IMG/VR virus record: IMGVR_UViG_3300044712_001916
Location: 1-51,215 of that record
Reading direction: 5' to 3' (one strand)
From: a virus
DNA length: 51,215 bases
The notes beneath the pieces were generated by a model, which worked only from the letters and a program-made list of their open reading frames with translations, did no database searches and had not been told where the DNA came from. Numbering within the stretch: the stretch's first letter is position 1; each line of letters opens with the position of its first letter. The position numbers were made by a program, and so were the translations under genes. Positions 1-5,279 of this stretch are shown piece after piece.

Positions 1-124
1 GAATCCACGGCAGAATACACGGCAGAACGCACGGCAGAATCCACGGCAGAATCCACGGCAGAACGCACGACAGAACGCACGGCAGAATCCACGGCAGAAC
101 GCACGACAGAACGCACGGCAGAAT
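1..124. repeat. Terminal direct repeat, left copy
   Basis: Bases 1-124 are identical to 51092-51215. The overlap lies wholly inside a 12-bp tandem repeat in a coding region, so it is most simply an assembly overlap that closes a circle of about 51,091 bp. Because the repeat has a 120-bp higher-order period, the true number of units at the junction is uncertain. A true short terminal repeat of a linear genome is possible but less likely. Confidence 0.85.
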
Positions 125-228
125 CCACGGCAGAATACACGGCAGAACGCACGGCAGAATCCACGGCAGAATCCACGGCAGAACGCACGACAGAACGCAC
201 GGCAGAATCCACGGCAGAATCCACGGCT
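1..228 (-). repeat. 12-bp tandem repeat, 19 units, left part
   Basis: There are nineteen 12-bp units of the form GAAYNCACGRCA on the plus strand. Read on the minus strand they encode tetrapeptides SAVD, SAVR, SVVR and SAVY. Ten-unit blocks recur (1-60 equals 121-180), giving a 120-bp superperiod. The array continues at 51044-51215 across the circular junction, giving about 23 units in all. Copies differ only at a few fixed positions, which implies recent slippage or recombination. Confidence 0.95.
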
Positions 229-440
229 TTCAAATATACTTCGTCAAATGGAGAATCGAGCCAAATAGTTTGTTCCGGTAAATCCCATTTTGCGATTTTA
301 TAAAACTGCAAAATATCACCTTCCGCCGCTTTCTCAATTTGTGCTGATGTTTCGCAGGATAAATATTCCGAGATCATGCATACTGCAAATTCTTTGCATG
401 ATTTTTCAAGCGCTTGAGTTACCTTGGTTATATCAATCAT
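1..440 (-). CDS. DUF6745-like protein, N-terminal part with tetrapeptide repeats
   Basis: This is the N-terminal part of a gene cut by the contig ends; its C-terminal part is at 50446-51215 and the frames agree when the 124-bp overlap is merged, giving about 361 aa. The ATG at 440 lies 2 nt after the stop of the upstream gene. The first 70 residues (start MIDITKVTQALEKSCKEF) are Cys-containing and helical and include KIAKWDLPEQTIWLD. From about residue 71 the sequence is S-[AV]-V-[DRY] repeats. Function is unknown; the family assignment rests on the C-terminal half. It is translationally linked to the QREY protein just upstream. Confidence 0.75.
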   Translation of the reverse strand, partial: MIDITKVTQALEKSCKEFAVCMISEYLSCETSAQIEKAAEGDILQFYKIAKWDLPEQTIWLDSPFDEVYLKAVDSAVDSAVRSVVRSAVDSAVDSAVRSAVYSAVDSAVRSVVRSAVDSAVRSVVRSAVDSAVDSAVRSAVYSAVD

Positions 441-442
441 AG

Positions 443-742
443 TTAGTCAATCACCACCCTCGTCATATTTTCACCCGAATATTCCCGTTGCCGTTTGATT
501 TCATATACCCCAGGCATTTCTAATGGAATTTCAGCATGTTCAGGATGATCTATTATTGTTGGCTGATAGGTTTGGATAAATAATCGATCACCAAGTTCAT
601 AGACATCACCATCAACAAGCCGATGATAATTTCCGGTTGATTCTCCTTCAATTAAAATTTGGGTATTTTTCTTGATAACTCCATCTGGCAGTTTATTAAT
701 CTTAAATATGGGAATATCTCCCTGAATTGCATATAGCTTCAT
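443..742 (-). CDS. Conserved QREY-motif protein (99 aa)
   Basis: The small soluble protein begins MKLYAIQGDIPIFKINKLP and ends with HPEHAEIPLEMPGVYEIKRQ followed by REY and RVVID. The HPEH...G.Y...RQREY...RxVxD ending is, from memory, typical of an uncharacterised family found in phages and in bacteria, often next to DUF6745 proteins. The strong ribosome site AAGGAGG precedes the ATG. The stop lies 2 nt before the ATG of the DUF6745-like gene, so the two are co-translated. The function is unknown; the conserved pairing suggests that they act together. Confidence 0.75.
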   Translation of the reverse strand: MKLYAIQGDIPIFKINKLPDGVIKKNTQILIEGESTGNYHRLVDGDVYELGDRLFIQTYQPTIIDHPEHAEIPLEMPGVYEIKRQREYSGENMTRVVID

Positions 743-766
743 ATTTCCTCCTTAATTTTTTTATAC

Positions 767-982
767 TTAACTCCCGACCAAATTCCGATTATCCAGCTCA
801 TCCCTTACCTGTGTATCAGGGTGAGTCTTATGCCACTCCCTCGCTATCGGCCCAAAAAATACCTCTTCCGGTTTCAGTTTGGGTTGCTGTGACTGGGCCT
901 CTATCTGAGCTTCGGTCATTTCTAAGCCGAAGATAGCGGATATTGCCTGTTCTAAAGGTGTTTCAACTATTCGTTCTTTCAT
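767..982 (-). CDS. Small hypothetical protein (71 aa)
   Basis: A charged, mostly helical protein that I do not recognise. It starts MKERIVETPLEQAISAIFGL and contains a Trp-His segment (IAREWHKTHPDTQVRDELD). Its ATG lies inside the last codons of the VRR-NUC gene (20-nt overlap), and an AAGGAC ribosome site lies upstream, so it is the next cistron of the leftward early operon. No membrane segment or signal peptide is seen. Confidence 0.65.
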   Translation of the reverse strand: MKERIVETPLEQAISAIFGLEMTEAQIEAQSQQPKLKPEEVFFGPIAREWHKTHPDTQVRDELDNRNLVGS

Positions 983-1358
983 ACGTCCTTTCGTTTAGTT
1001 TATGATTAATTCCCTCTAAGGCGGATTTTACTTCATCGACACTCGTGGCAACTACACATAAAGCTCCAAAGCCACTTAAATCCTGCATCTGCTCCAGTTG
1101 GGTATCAGTTGGCTTTTTACCGGGACGCTTCACTTCAACAAACAACGCCCTGCCGGTAGGATACATCACCCCGACTATATCCGGAGTCCCTGCCGGGGCC
1201 AGCCTGATAATACTCTTTTTGCCTTTGTTAATTGTCCGGGCCAGTCCGGAGTTAACCCGCCAGGCCATCACATTGTTATAGTTTAAGTATTCCAGGATTG
1301 CCCGCTGCAACGCTGCTTCAGTTGCGCGTAAATTACGCCGGACGCTTGTTTTTTTCAT
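963..1358 (-). CDS. VRR-NUC domain nuclease (131 aa)
   Basis: A PD-(D/E)xK nuclease of the VRR-NUC family, probably acting on branched DNA or in phage DNA processing. Visible are Glu14 in ATEAALQRAILEYL, the GTPDIVG motif with Asp60, and FVEVKRPG with Glu75 and Lys77, followed by Gln87 in DTQLEQ, the usual order of the active site. The length fits stand-alone phage VRR-NUC proteins. The start overlaps the upstream gene by 4 nt. It is the only clear DNA-metabolism enzyme of the early block. Confidence 0.9.
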   Translation of the reverse strand: MKKTSVRRNLRATEAALQRAILEYLNYNNVMAWRVNSGLARTINKGKKSIIRLAPAGTPDIVGVMYPTGRALFVEVKRPGKKPTDTQLEQMQDLSGFGALCVVATSVDEVKSALEGINHKLNERTYERTNS

Positions 1359-1507
1359 AGGATCCTTTCTTGCTCAGTAAGTACGAATGACTGTAACGAT
1401 TGCTCAAAATACTCCAGCGGTAATTCCTGATCCGGCTGGTGTTTACTTAAAATCAGTAAACTGACCAGTAACGTGAACCTGACTTTCTGTTTATCTTTTT
1501 TGGTCAT
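1355..1507 (-). CDS. Small hypothetical protein (50 aa)
   Basis: Begins MTKKDKQKVRFTLLVSLLIL; the N-terminal half is basic and hydrophobic, the C-terminal half acidic. A longer reading would add residues with a poor start, so the ATG at 1507 is preferred. It overlaps the end of the MerR-like gene by 17 nt and the start of the VRR-NUC gene by 4 nt. Function unknown. Confidence 0.55.
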   Translation of the reverse strand: MTKKDKQKVRFTLLVSLLILSKHQPDQELPLEYFEQSLQSFVLTEQERIL

Positions 1508-1733
1508 ACTTCCAGACTCCATCCCCTTCCGGCCCAAACGCCTGTAAAATCTCAGAGATTTCCTCCATCGTAAACACCCGGTCCCCCCGGTTATTGGGAA
1601 GTCGCGGACAGACCAAATTACCTTTTAACTCCTGCCAGTGCAGCCACATCCGTGACGAGGGCAAGCCGTGCGACCTCATCCGGGTGAGTAAATCAGTTAC
1701 GGTATAGATTCTTTTTTTAGAAGTTCTTTTCAT
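1491..1733 (-). CDS. MerR-like winged-helix DNA-binding protein (80 aa)
   Basis: Starts MKRTSKKRIYTVTDLLTRMR. The pattern (sensor-like YTVTDLLTRM, then WLHWQELKGNLVCP, then VFTMEEISEILQAF) resembles the compact MerR or excisionase-type winged helix. It could be an early regulator. The ATG at 1733 is chosen over an upstream TTG because the AGGA-containing leader fits it. A 7-bp hairpin (1738-1761) lies immediately upstream in the leader. No dimerisation or effector domain follows. Confidence 0.55.
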   Translation of the reverse strand: MKRTSKKRIYTVTDLLTRMRSHGLPSSRMWLHWQELKGNLVCPRLPNNRGDRVFTMEEISEILQAFGPEGDGVWKYDQKR

Positions 1734-1737
1734 ATGA

Positions 1738-1761
1738 CCCAATCCTATTGCTAAGATTGGG
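1738..1761 (-). promoter_or_regulatory. Leader hairpin before MerR-like gene
   Basis: CCCAATC (1738-1744) pairs perfectly with GATTGGG (1755-1761) around a 10-nt loop. On the minus strand the second arm contains the GGATTGGG ribosome-site region and lies about 5 nt before the ATG at 1733, so folding could mask initiation. A role in control is inference. Confidence 0.5.
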
Positions 1762-1801
1762 TTACACGTAAAGGACCCGTATATTCGGTCTAAGGACTAT
1801 T

Positions 1802-2152
1802 TTATTCTGCCATCTGCCGTTCAATATACTCTTTATCGGCCTTGGTTAAAGTCCCGGATTCATCTAAGGATTCCTCAACCACGTACCGGGTATCTCTATC
1901 TACCCCATGCCGGGTAATTTTTACCCAATCCCCCTTGGCACACTTGTCAAAAAAGAGGGCGATTTTCTTGTTGCCTGACTTCCAGTATTTCTCCATCCCG
2001 CCAACTTCAAATTCATATTGGAAGAGTATCTGTTTCGGATCAAATGGACTGACCATTTCTTTCCAGCCGATATACTTACCCACGACTGATTCACCATCAT
2101 CTAAGGTCAGAAACGGACTCAGTTCTTTTGCGCGATCAGCTAATGTTCCCAT
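1802..2152 (-). CDS. OB-fold-like phage protein, possible ssDNA-binding role (116 aa)
   Basis: Begins MGTLADRAKELSPFLTLDDG, then GESVVGKYIGWKEM, a Phe/Tyr-rich strand region, KIALFFDKCAKGDWVKITRH and an acidic tail. Proteins of this plan (LADRAK..SPFL.L.DGESV...GDxVKITRxG) recur in phage early operons, and the beta-rich core with a C-terminal acidic helix recalls single-strand-binding proteins. That role is inference. GAGGTG lies upstream in a leader resembling that of the gene starting at 3474. Confidence 0.65.
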   Translation of the reverse strand: MGTLADRAKELSPFLTLDDGESVVGKYIGWKEMVSPFDPKQILFQYEFEVGGMEKYWKSGNKKIALFFDKCAKGDWVKITRHGVDRDTRYVVEESLDESGTLTKADKEYIERQMAE

Positions 2153-2166
2153 GTTTTTTATTCACC

Positions 2167-2430
2167 TCACTTTCTGATTAATGTTTGTTGTTTCGGTATA
2201 TTTACCGTGGCTTTGTACTTGTCCTTGTGTTCGTCTACCTTGATCCAGGACGGATCCAAATCATTAGCCTGAATGGTCAGCTGCTGGTTGATAATGTCCC
2301 ACCCCTTGCTGAAATCAAACTCTTCATGCTCACCTACTTCCCACGTCATATATACACCTATATCTTGATTGCTGTAATTTGGGAGGCCAATTTTAAAATT
2401 CTTTTTCAAAGTAACCTCTTTAATACGCAT
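2167..2430 (-). CDS. Conserved phage early protein (87 aa)
   Basis: Begins MRIKEVTLKKNFKIGLPNYS and contains a WDIINQQLTIQANDLDPSWI segment. It is usually seen, from memory, next to OB-fold-like phage proteins, as here; the function is unknown. A decayed second copy of its first 15 codons lies upstream at 2511-2561, separated from it by the tail of an HNH endonuclease gene, so this gene's 5' end has been the target of a mobile endonuclease. Confidence 0.7.
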   Translation of the reverse strand: MRIKEVTLKKNFKIGLPNYSNQDIGVYMTWEVGEHEEFDFSKGWDIINQQLTIQANDLDPSWIKVDEHKDKYKATVNIPKQQTLIRK

Positions 2431-2515
2431 ATTGCCCCCACCTATTGAAACCTTTATGTTCTTTATAATGACATTTAAAACAAAGTGTTTCTAAATTTTT
2501 TATACTGTTATTATG
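2420..2515 (-). pseudogene. Remnant of HNH endonuclease (C-terminal tail only)
   Basis: An open frame of about 31 codons reads HNNSIKNLETLCFKCHYKEH and then KGFNRWGQYAY-stop. The NL.TLC..CH...H pattern is the C-terminal half of an HNH nuclease. There is no start or N-terminal domain, so it is a deletion relic. It runs 11 nt past the ATG of the downstream gene at 2430, the same overlap architecture as the intact HNH genes of this genome. Confidence 0.75.
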
Positions 2516-2561
2516 TCCCGATCTTAAATTCTTTTCGTAGTGTTACTTCACGTATCTGCAT
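2511..2561 (-). pseudogene. Relic of the 5' end of the gene at 2167-2430
   Basis: ATG plus 15 codons read MQIREVTLRKEFKIGT then stop, closely matching MRIKEVTLKKNFKIGL of the intact gene, and a GGGAG ribosome site is still present. This is a duplicated and truncated gene start left on the far side of the HNH remnant. Confidence 0.8.
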
Positions 2562-2562
2562 A

Positions 2563-2760
2563 TTAATTCTCCCACGTTGCACCGCAATTTCTACATTCAG
2601 TCACCCTGACAAAATCATCCGGCCCGTTAGCTCTTGGCATCGACCAGAGCGTATCAGCTCCGCACTCCGGGCATGACTCCAGCTCAGTATCCCAAACAAT
2701 CGGCTCCGGCTCAAACTCCGCCAAATCTTCGGGGGTTATTTCATCTAAAAAGTAGTTCAT
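2563..2760 (-). CDS. Small zinc-ribbon protein (65 aa)
   Basis: An acidic N-terminus (MNYFLDEITPEDLAEFEPEP) is followed by CPECGADTLW and, about 20 residues later, CRNCGATWEN: two CxxC knuckles that should bind one zinc. Such proteins can act in transcription control or as adaptors; the target here is unknown. It has its own leftward promoter (2795-2823) and an AAAGGAG ribosome site. A six-codon reading frame (MERSKV) in the leader ends on its ATG. Confidence 0.7.
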   Translation of the reverse strand: MNYFLDEITPEDLAEFEPEPIVWDTELESCPECGADTLWSMPRANGPDDFVRVTECRNCGATWEN

Positions 2761-2794
2761 ACTTTGCTCCTTTCCATACAGTTTATTATATTAC

Positions 2795-2823
2795 AGTATA
2801 TACTATTGTAGCACAGTTGTCAA
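2795..2823 (-). promoter_or_regulatory. Sigma70-like leftward promoter
   Basis: On the minus strand TTGACA (2818-2823), a 17-bp spacer and TATACT (2795-2800) lie upstream of the zinc-ribbon gene. The near-palindrome AGTATATACT overlaps the -10 box, and CCATACAGTTT just downstream also occurs after the other leftward promoter, so a shared operator is possible. Confidence 0.8.
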
Positions 2824-2827
2824 GGCC

Positions 2828-3145
2828 TCACATGTACCATTCCTGTAACCCAGTCGGCCCGTAATAGCGCACTTTTATCGGAACGTGCGGTTTAACGTCA
2901 GCCTCACCGTTGATATATTCCTGCTCATGCTTCGTACCGCTTCTTAGACGATCAAGCGAATCCAGGATCCGGTTTAACTTATCGACAATTTCCGGCGGGG
3001 TGTCATCACTGGCTAACACATGGTCTAACAGTTCCTTACGGGCATGATAATCCTGTTTCCAGTGCTGCCCAAGCGGTTGAAAGCCGATTAAGTAATCAAT
3101 TTGTAATTCCAGGTCTTTGACCAGGGCTTTATGTTTAATATCCAT
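2828..3145 (-). CDS. Hypothetical helical protein (105 aa)
   Basis: Begins MDIKHKALVKDLELQIDYLI and is mostly charged helix with a C-terminal beta-like end (IKVRYYGPTGLQEWYM). No family recognised. Its ribosome site AAGGAT lies in the outer stem of a hairpin (3159-3194), which could limit translation. Confidence 0.65.
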   Translation of the reverse strand: MDIKHKALVKDLELQIDYLIGFQPLGQHWKQDYHARKELLDHVLASDDTPPEIVDKLNRILDSLDRLRSGTKHEQEYINGEADVKPHVPIKVRYYGPTGLQEWYM

Positions 3146-3158
3146 ACAGGTTTTAAAT

Positions 3159-3194
3159 CCTTATAGCTGCCTGTTTAACGCAGGCAGAGTAAGG
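3159..3194. promoter_or_regulatory. Hairpin between two early genes
   Basis: CTGCCTG (3167-3173) pairs perfectly with CAGGCAG (3181-3187), extended by CCTTA (3159-3163) with TAAGG (3190-3194). No T-run follows in the leftward direction, so it is a weak terminator, processing site or ribosome-site mask for the gene at 2828-3145. Confidence 0.6.
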
Positions 3195-3201
3195 ATTCAA
3201 T

Positions 3202-3474
3202 TCAATAGGACGGTTCACGCAAGCCTTCAGTTGACAGATTCACCTCTATTTTATCAGGGTTAATATCTTGTAGGTATTCCAGTTCTTCACCCAGGGCTTC
3301 AAGCAAAACACGGGCATAGCTTGGATCTTTCCGTTTCAGTTCTGCCGTTCCCACCATCGCTCCCGCCTTAGCAGGCACAATATCAATATAAAACTCCCCA
3401 TAATCTCCGGTATACTCATCCTCATAAAAGAATTTGTACATAGTTTTGGATATTTTTAAGTACTGTAACTTCAT
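3202..3474 (-). CDS. First gene of leftward early operon, hypothetical (90 aa)
   Basis: Begins MKLQYLKISKTMYKFFYEDE, with an acidic Tyr-rich N-terminal half (GDYGEFYIDIVPAKAGAMVG) and a helical C-terminal half. Not recognised. A GAGGTG site lies 8-9 nt upstream of the ATG. Promoter-proximal position in the leftward operon suggests an early, possibly host-takeover, role; that is inference only. Confidence 0.65.
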   Translation of the reverse strand: MKLQYLKISKTMYKFFYEDEYTGDYGEFYIDIVPAKAGAMVGTAELKRKDPSYARVLLEALGEELEYLQDINPDKIEVNLSTEGLREPSY

Positions 3475-3604
3475 GTGTATTCACCTCACTTTCATGAGTA
3501 GATTTTTATACTATCGCACCTGGTAAGTTAACTTGTATTTATAATCTGTCTACTTCATACAGATGATTATTTACTTACTCCATACAGTTTTATTCTCTGT
3601 TACT

Positions 3605-3633
3605 AGACTACCATATACTGTTATATATGTCAA
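3605..3633 (-). promoter_or_regulatory. Main leftward early promoter
   Basis: On the minus strand TTGACA (3628-3633), 17-bp spacer and TAGTCT (3605-3610). It drives the gene at 3474 and probably the whole leftward block. The 130-nt leader holds CCATACAGTTTTATT, also present after the promoter at 2795, and the spacer carries ATACTG/CAGTAT elements, so both may be bound by the same regulator. Confidence 0.75.
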
Positions 3634-3674
3634 GCGGATCTATTAACTTATAGTATTATTAGCCTTGTAGTTTA

Positions 3675-3683
3675 TGGTATGAT
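3675..3683 (+). promoter_or_regulatory. Rightward extended -10 promoter, leaderless
   Basis: TATGGTATGAT carries an extended -10 element with the TATGAT hexamer at 3678-3683. Transcription would start about 6-7 nt later, on the A of the ATG at 3690. No clear -35 box. It is back to back with the leftward promoter at 3605. Confidence 0.6.
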
Positions 3684-3689
3684 AGGGTT

Positions 3690-4127
3690 ATGGCTAAACT
3701 GCGGACGAAACAGCGATTATTTTTGCAAGAATATATCAAGACAAAGGGTAATGGCACTCAAGCAGCACTCAGAGTTTATGATACTAAGGATTCAAATACT
3801 GCCGGAATGATTGCTTCACGAGAGATAAGGAAAGCTAACGTAAAAGAAGAGTTGGAAAAGATCCTTAACAAGAGTAGGCTGAAAATAGACCGTTTAACAG
3901 ACCGTTTAGCTGATATTGTCGAGGAAAAACCGATTAAAGGATTTTCCGGTTCCGATGTTTTAGACGCTGTTAAAACCGGTTTAAAATTACACGGTGTCCT
4001 CGTTGACCGTAAATCTAGCATGTCTTATAGTATGAGAGTCAACTACAAGGATCTGTCAGAACATGAGTTAAAACAGTTACGGTCTAAGAAACTTGCTGAG
4101 ACTGAAGAAATCCTCAAAGAATCCTAA
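3690..4127 (+). CDS. terS: Terminase small subunit (145 aa)
   Basis: DNA-recognition subunit of the packaging motor. The N-terminus (KLRTKQRLFLQEYIKTKGNG then TQAALRVY) is the helix-turn-helix typical of Terminase_2-type small subunits, followed by a helical oligomerisation region and a charged tail. Length fits. It is the first rightward gene, with a promoter that would yield a leaderless transcript, and is separated from the large subunit by a structured non-coding region and one coiled-coil gene. Confidence 0.85.
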   Translation: MAKLRTKQRLFLQEYIKTKGNGTQAALRVYDTKDSNTAGMIASREIRKANVKEELEKILNKSRLKIDRLTDRLADIVEEKPIKGFSGSDVLDAVKTGLKLHGVLVDRKSSMSYSMRVNYKDLSEHELKQLRSKKLAETEEILKES

Positions 4128-4623
4128 CTACCCCGTATACACCCTAACTAATTCTAGCGGATGAAAGAACAACCACCGTCTAACTGCGGAGCATTTTTTT
4201 TCGAAATCCTGATCTAGTTTGTTATCCGTTAAGTTCAAGAGGGTTTTGTTGCTGTCCTCCCCCCTCTGTACACGTATGGGAGTACGGCCATGTACAGTCA
4301 TTATTTAACGTAAGTTTCTTCTTACGGCTCTACGTATCTCAAAGAGCATGGCGGGTACACTGTCAGCCGATGGTGTTGCACATCCAATCAGAGATCGTTA
4401 GGTTGTCAAGGTGCCAGATGTATCCGTATAAGTTATCCCGAATGCTGTCGGGATCGCATCAGGTCTTGTTGCTTAGGTAGTAAATACCGTTGAATGTTGA
4501 TTTAAAGGGGATCCGTGGTATTCGTTTTCTTTTTCAGAAAAAATAACTCTGCTACTACAATACCCGTTATCAGCGCAGAAATAAAGAGGTCTAAAAAGAA
4601 TTGTGATGTGGTTGGTTCCTGCA

Positions 4624-4693
4624 TAAAAAAAGAGCTTATACGTGTGCGCCAGTAGGCGTTGTGTGCCCGTTTTGCACACGCGTATAAACTCTT
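4624..4693 (-). terminator. Long stem-loop with minus-strand T-run
   Basis: AAGAGCTTATACGTGTGC (4630-4647) pairs, with small bulges, to GCACACGCGTATAAACTCTT (4674-4693). The loop itself holds CGCC/GGCG and GTGTGC/GCACAC alternatives. Read leftward it is followed by seven T, the form of an intrinsic terminator that would stop antisense transcription leaving the structural genes. Read rightward there is no T-run, so it could instead be a structured leader for the gene at 4746. Confidence 0.6.
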
Positions 4694-4729
4694 CACAACT
4701 TAACTGGCAACGATCATTATATCAGGATA

Positions 4730-4738
4730 TGTTACAAT
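4730..4738 (+). promoter_or_regulatory. Extended -10 promoter, leaderless
   Basis: TATGTTACAAT (hexamer TACAAT at 4733-4738) places the expected start of transcription at 4745-4746, the A of the next ATG. It lies directly after the long stem-loop. Confidence 0.6.
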
Positions 4739-4745
4739 TTGCAAT

Positions 4746-5279
4746 ATGGCAGATTTACCTTTATTGATGCAGGAAGAGCAGGTAGAAAAACGGCGGTTGT
4801 TGGGGGAAACGAAGCTGGAGCAGGAACGCCTCAGGAAAAAGGAGATGCGGAAGGCGGAAGCTGCTTTAGATGAGATCGGGCAGCCGAATGAAAAAAAAGG
4901 CATCAGGGCGACGCAGAAGGCGTACCGGGAGTATCAAGCGGAGAACTTTAGGATCAAGTCAGACCGGATCGCCTGGCTCAACGCCAAGGCCAAGTACGCC
5001 AAAAAAAAGCTGGACTACTACCGCCACGTGGACACAATTGTCAGATACGAGTTGTCGTTTTTAGAGCTGCCTCCGGGTTATACAGTCAAGTCAGATGTCA
5101 ACAAACAGGGGATTAAGTTACTCTTAGTGGATAGATGGCAACAAATTCATGCCGGAGCGTTCACCCCGTGCGGGTTGGGCCTCTACGATGAGCAGGCCTG
5201 CCGGACGAGCGTGAACAAGTTAGATGATGCCATCTCCTATTTGGAAGCTCATCCCCCGTCAGGAGTGTATTTGAAATGA
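4746..5279 (+). CDS. Coiled-coil protein upstream of large terminase (177 aa)
   Basis: The first 100 residues are a strongly charged coiled coil (for example EEQVEKRRLLGETKLEQERL); the rest is a small mixed domain ending GVYLK. Not recognised. Its stop overlaps the ATG of the large terminase by 4 nt (ATGA), so it is translationally coupled to packaging genes and could be an accessory terminase or portal factor (inference). Confidence 0.75.
   Translation: MADLPLLMQEEQVEKRRLLGETKLEQERLRKKEMRKAEAALDEIGQPNEKKGIRATQKAYREYQAENFRIKSDRIAWLNAKAKYAKKKLDYYRHVDTIVRYELSFLELPPGYTVKSDVNKQGIKLLLVDRWQQIHAGAFTPCGLGLYDEQACRTSVNKLDDAISYLEAHPPSGVYLK

Larger units (their letters stand above)
4128..4745. other. 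Non-coding, hairpin-rich 618-bp region
   Basis: No convincing gene. Four hairpins are visible: CTGTACA/TGTACAG (4266-4297, with ATGG/CCAT inside), CGTAAG/CTTACG (4309-4326), ATCCCGA/TCGGGAT (4435-4454) and a long imperfect stem 4630-4693. A T8 run lies at about 4195-4202. No tRNA is seen. It may hold a structured RNA, a packaging (pac) site or antitermination signals; which one cannot be said from sequence alone. Confidence 0.7.

Noticed and set aside
1-124. True direct terminal repeats of a linear genome
   Set aside because: The overlap lies in a tandem repeat inside one gene that becomes continuous when closed, so assembly overlap is simpler; not fully excluded.
1-228. CRISPR-like short repeat array
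   Set aside because: Units are contiguous 12-mers in frame with no spacers and no cas genes; it codes for a protein repeat.
4502-4624. Possible 40-aa membrane peptide on the minus strand (MQEPTTSQFFLDLFISALIT...)
   Set aside because: The hydrophobic segment is tempting, but the ATG directly follows a hairpin and T7 run, has no ribosome site, and stands alone against rightward genes.
4128-4745. tRNA or tmRNA in the non-coding gap
   Set aside because: No T-loop (GGTTCRANNCC) or cloverleaf arrangement was found; the hairpins do not fit a tRNA.
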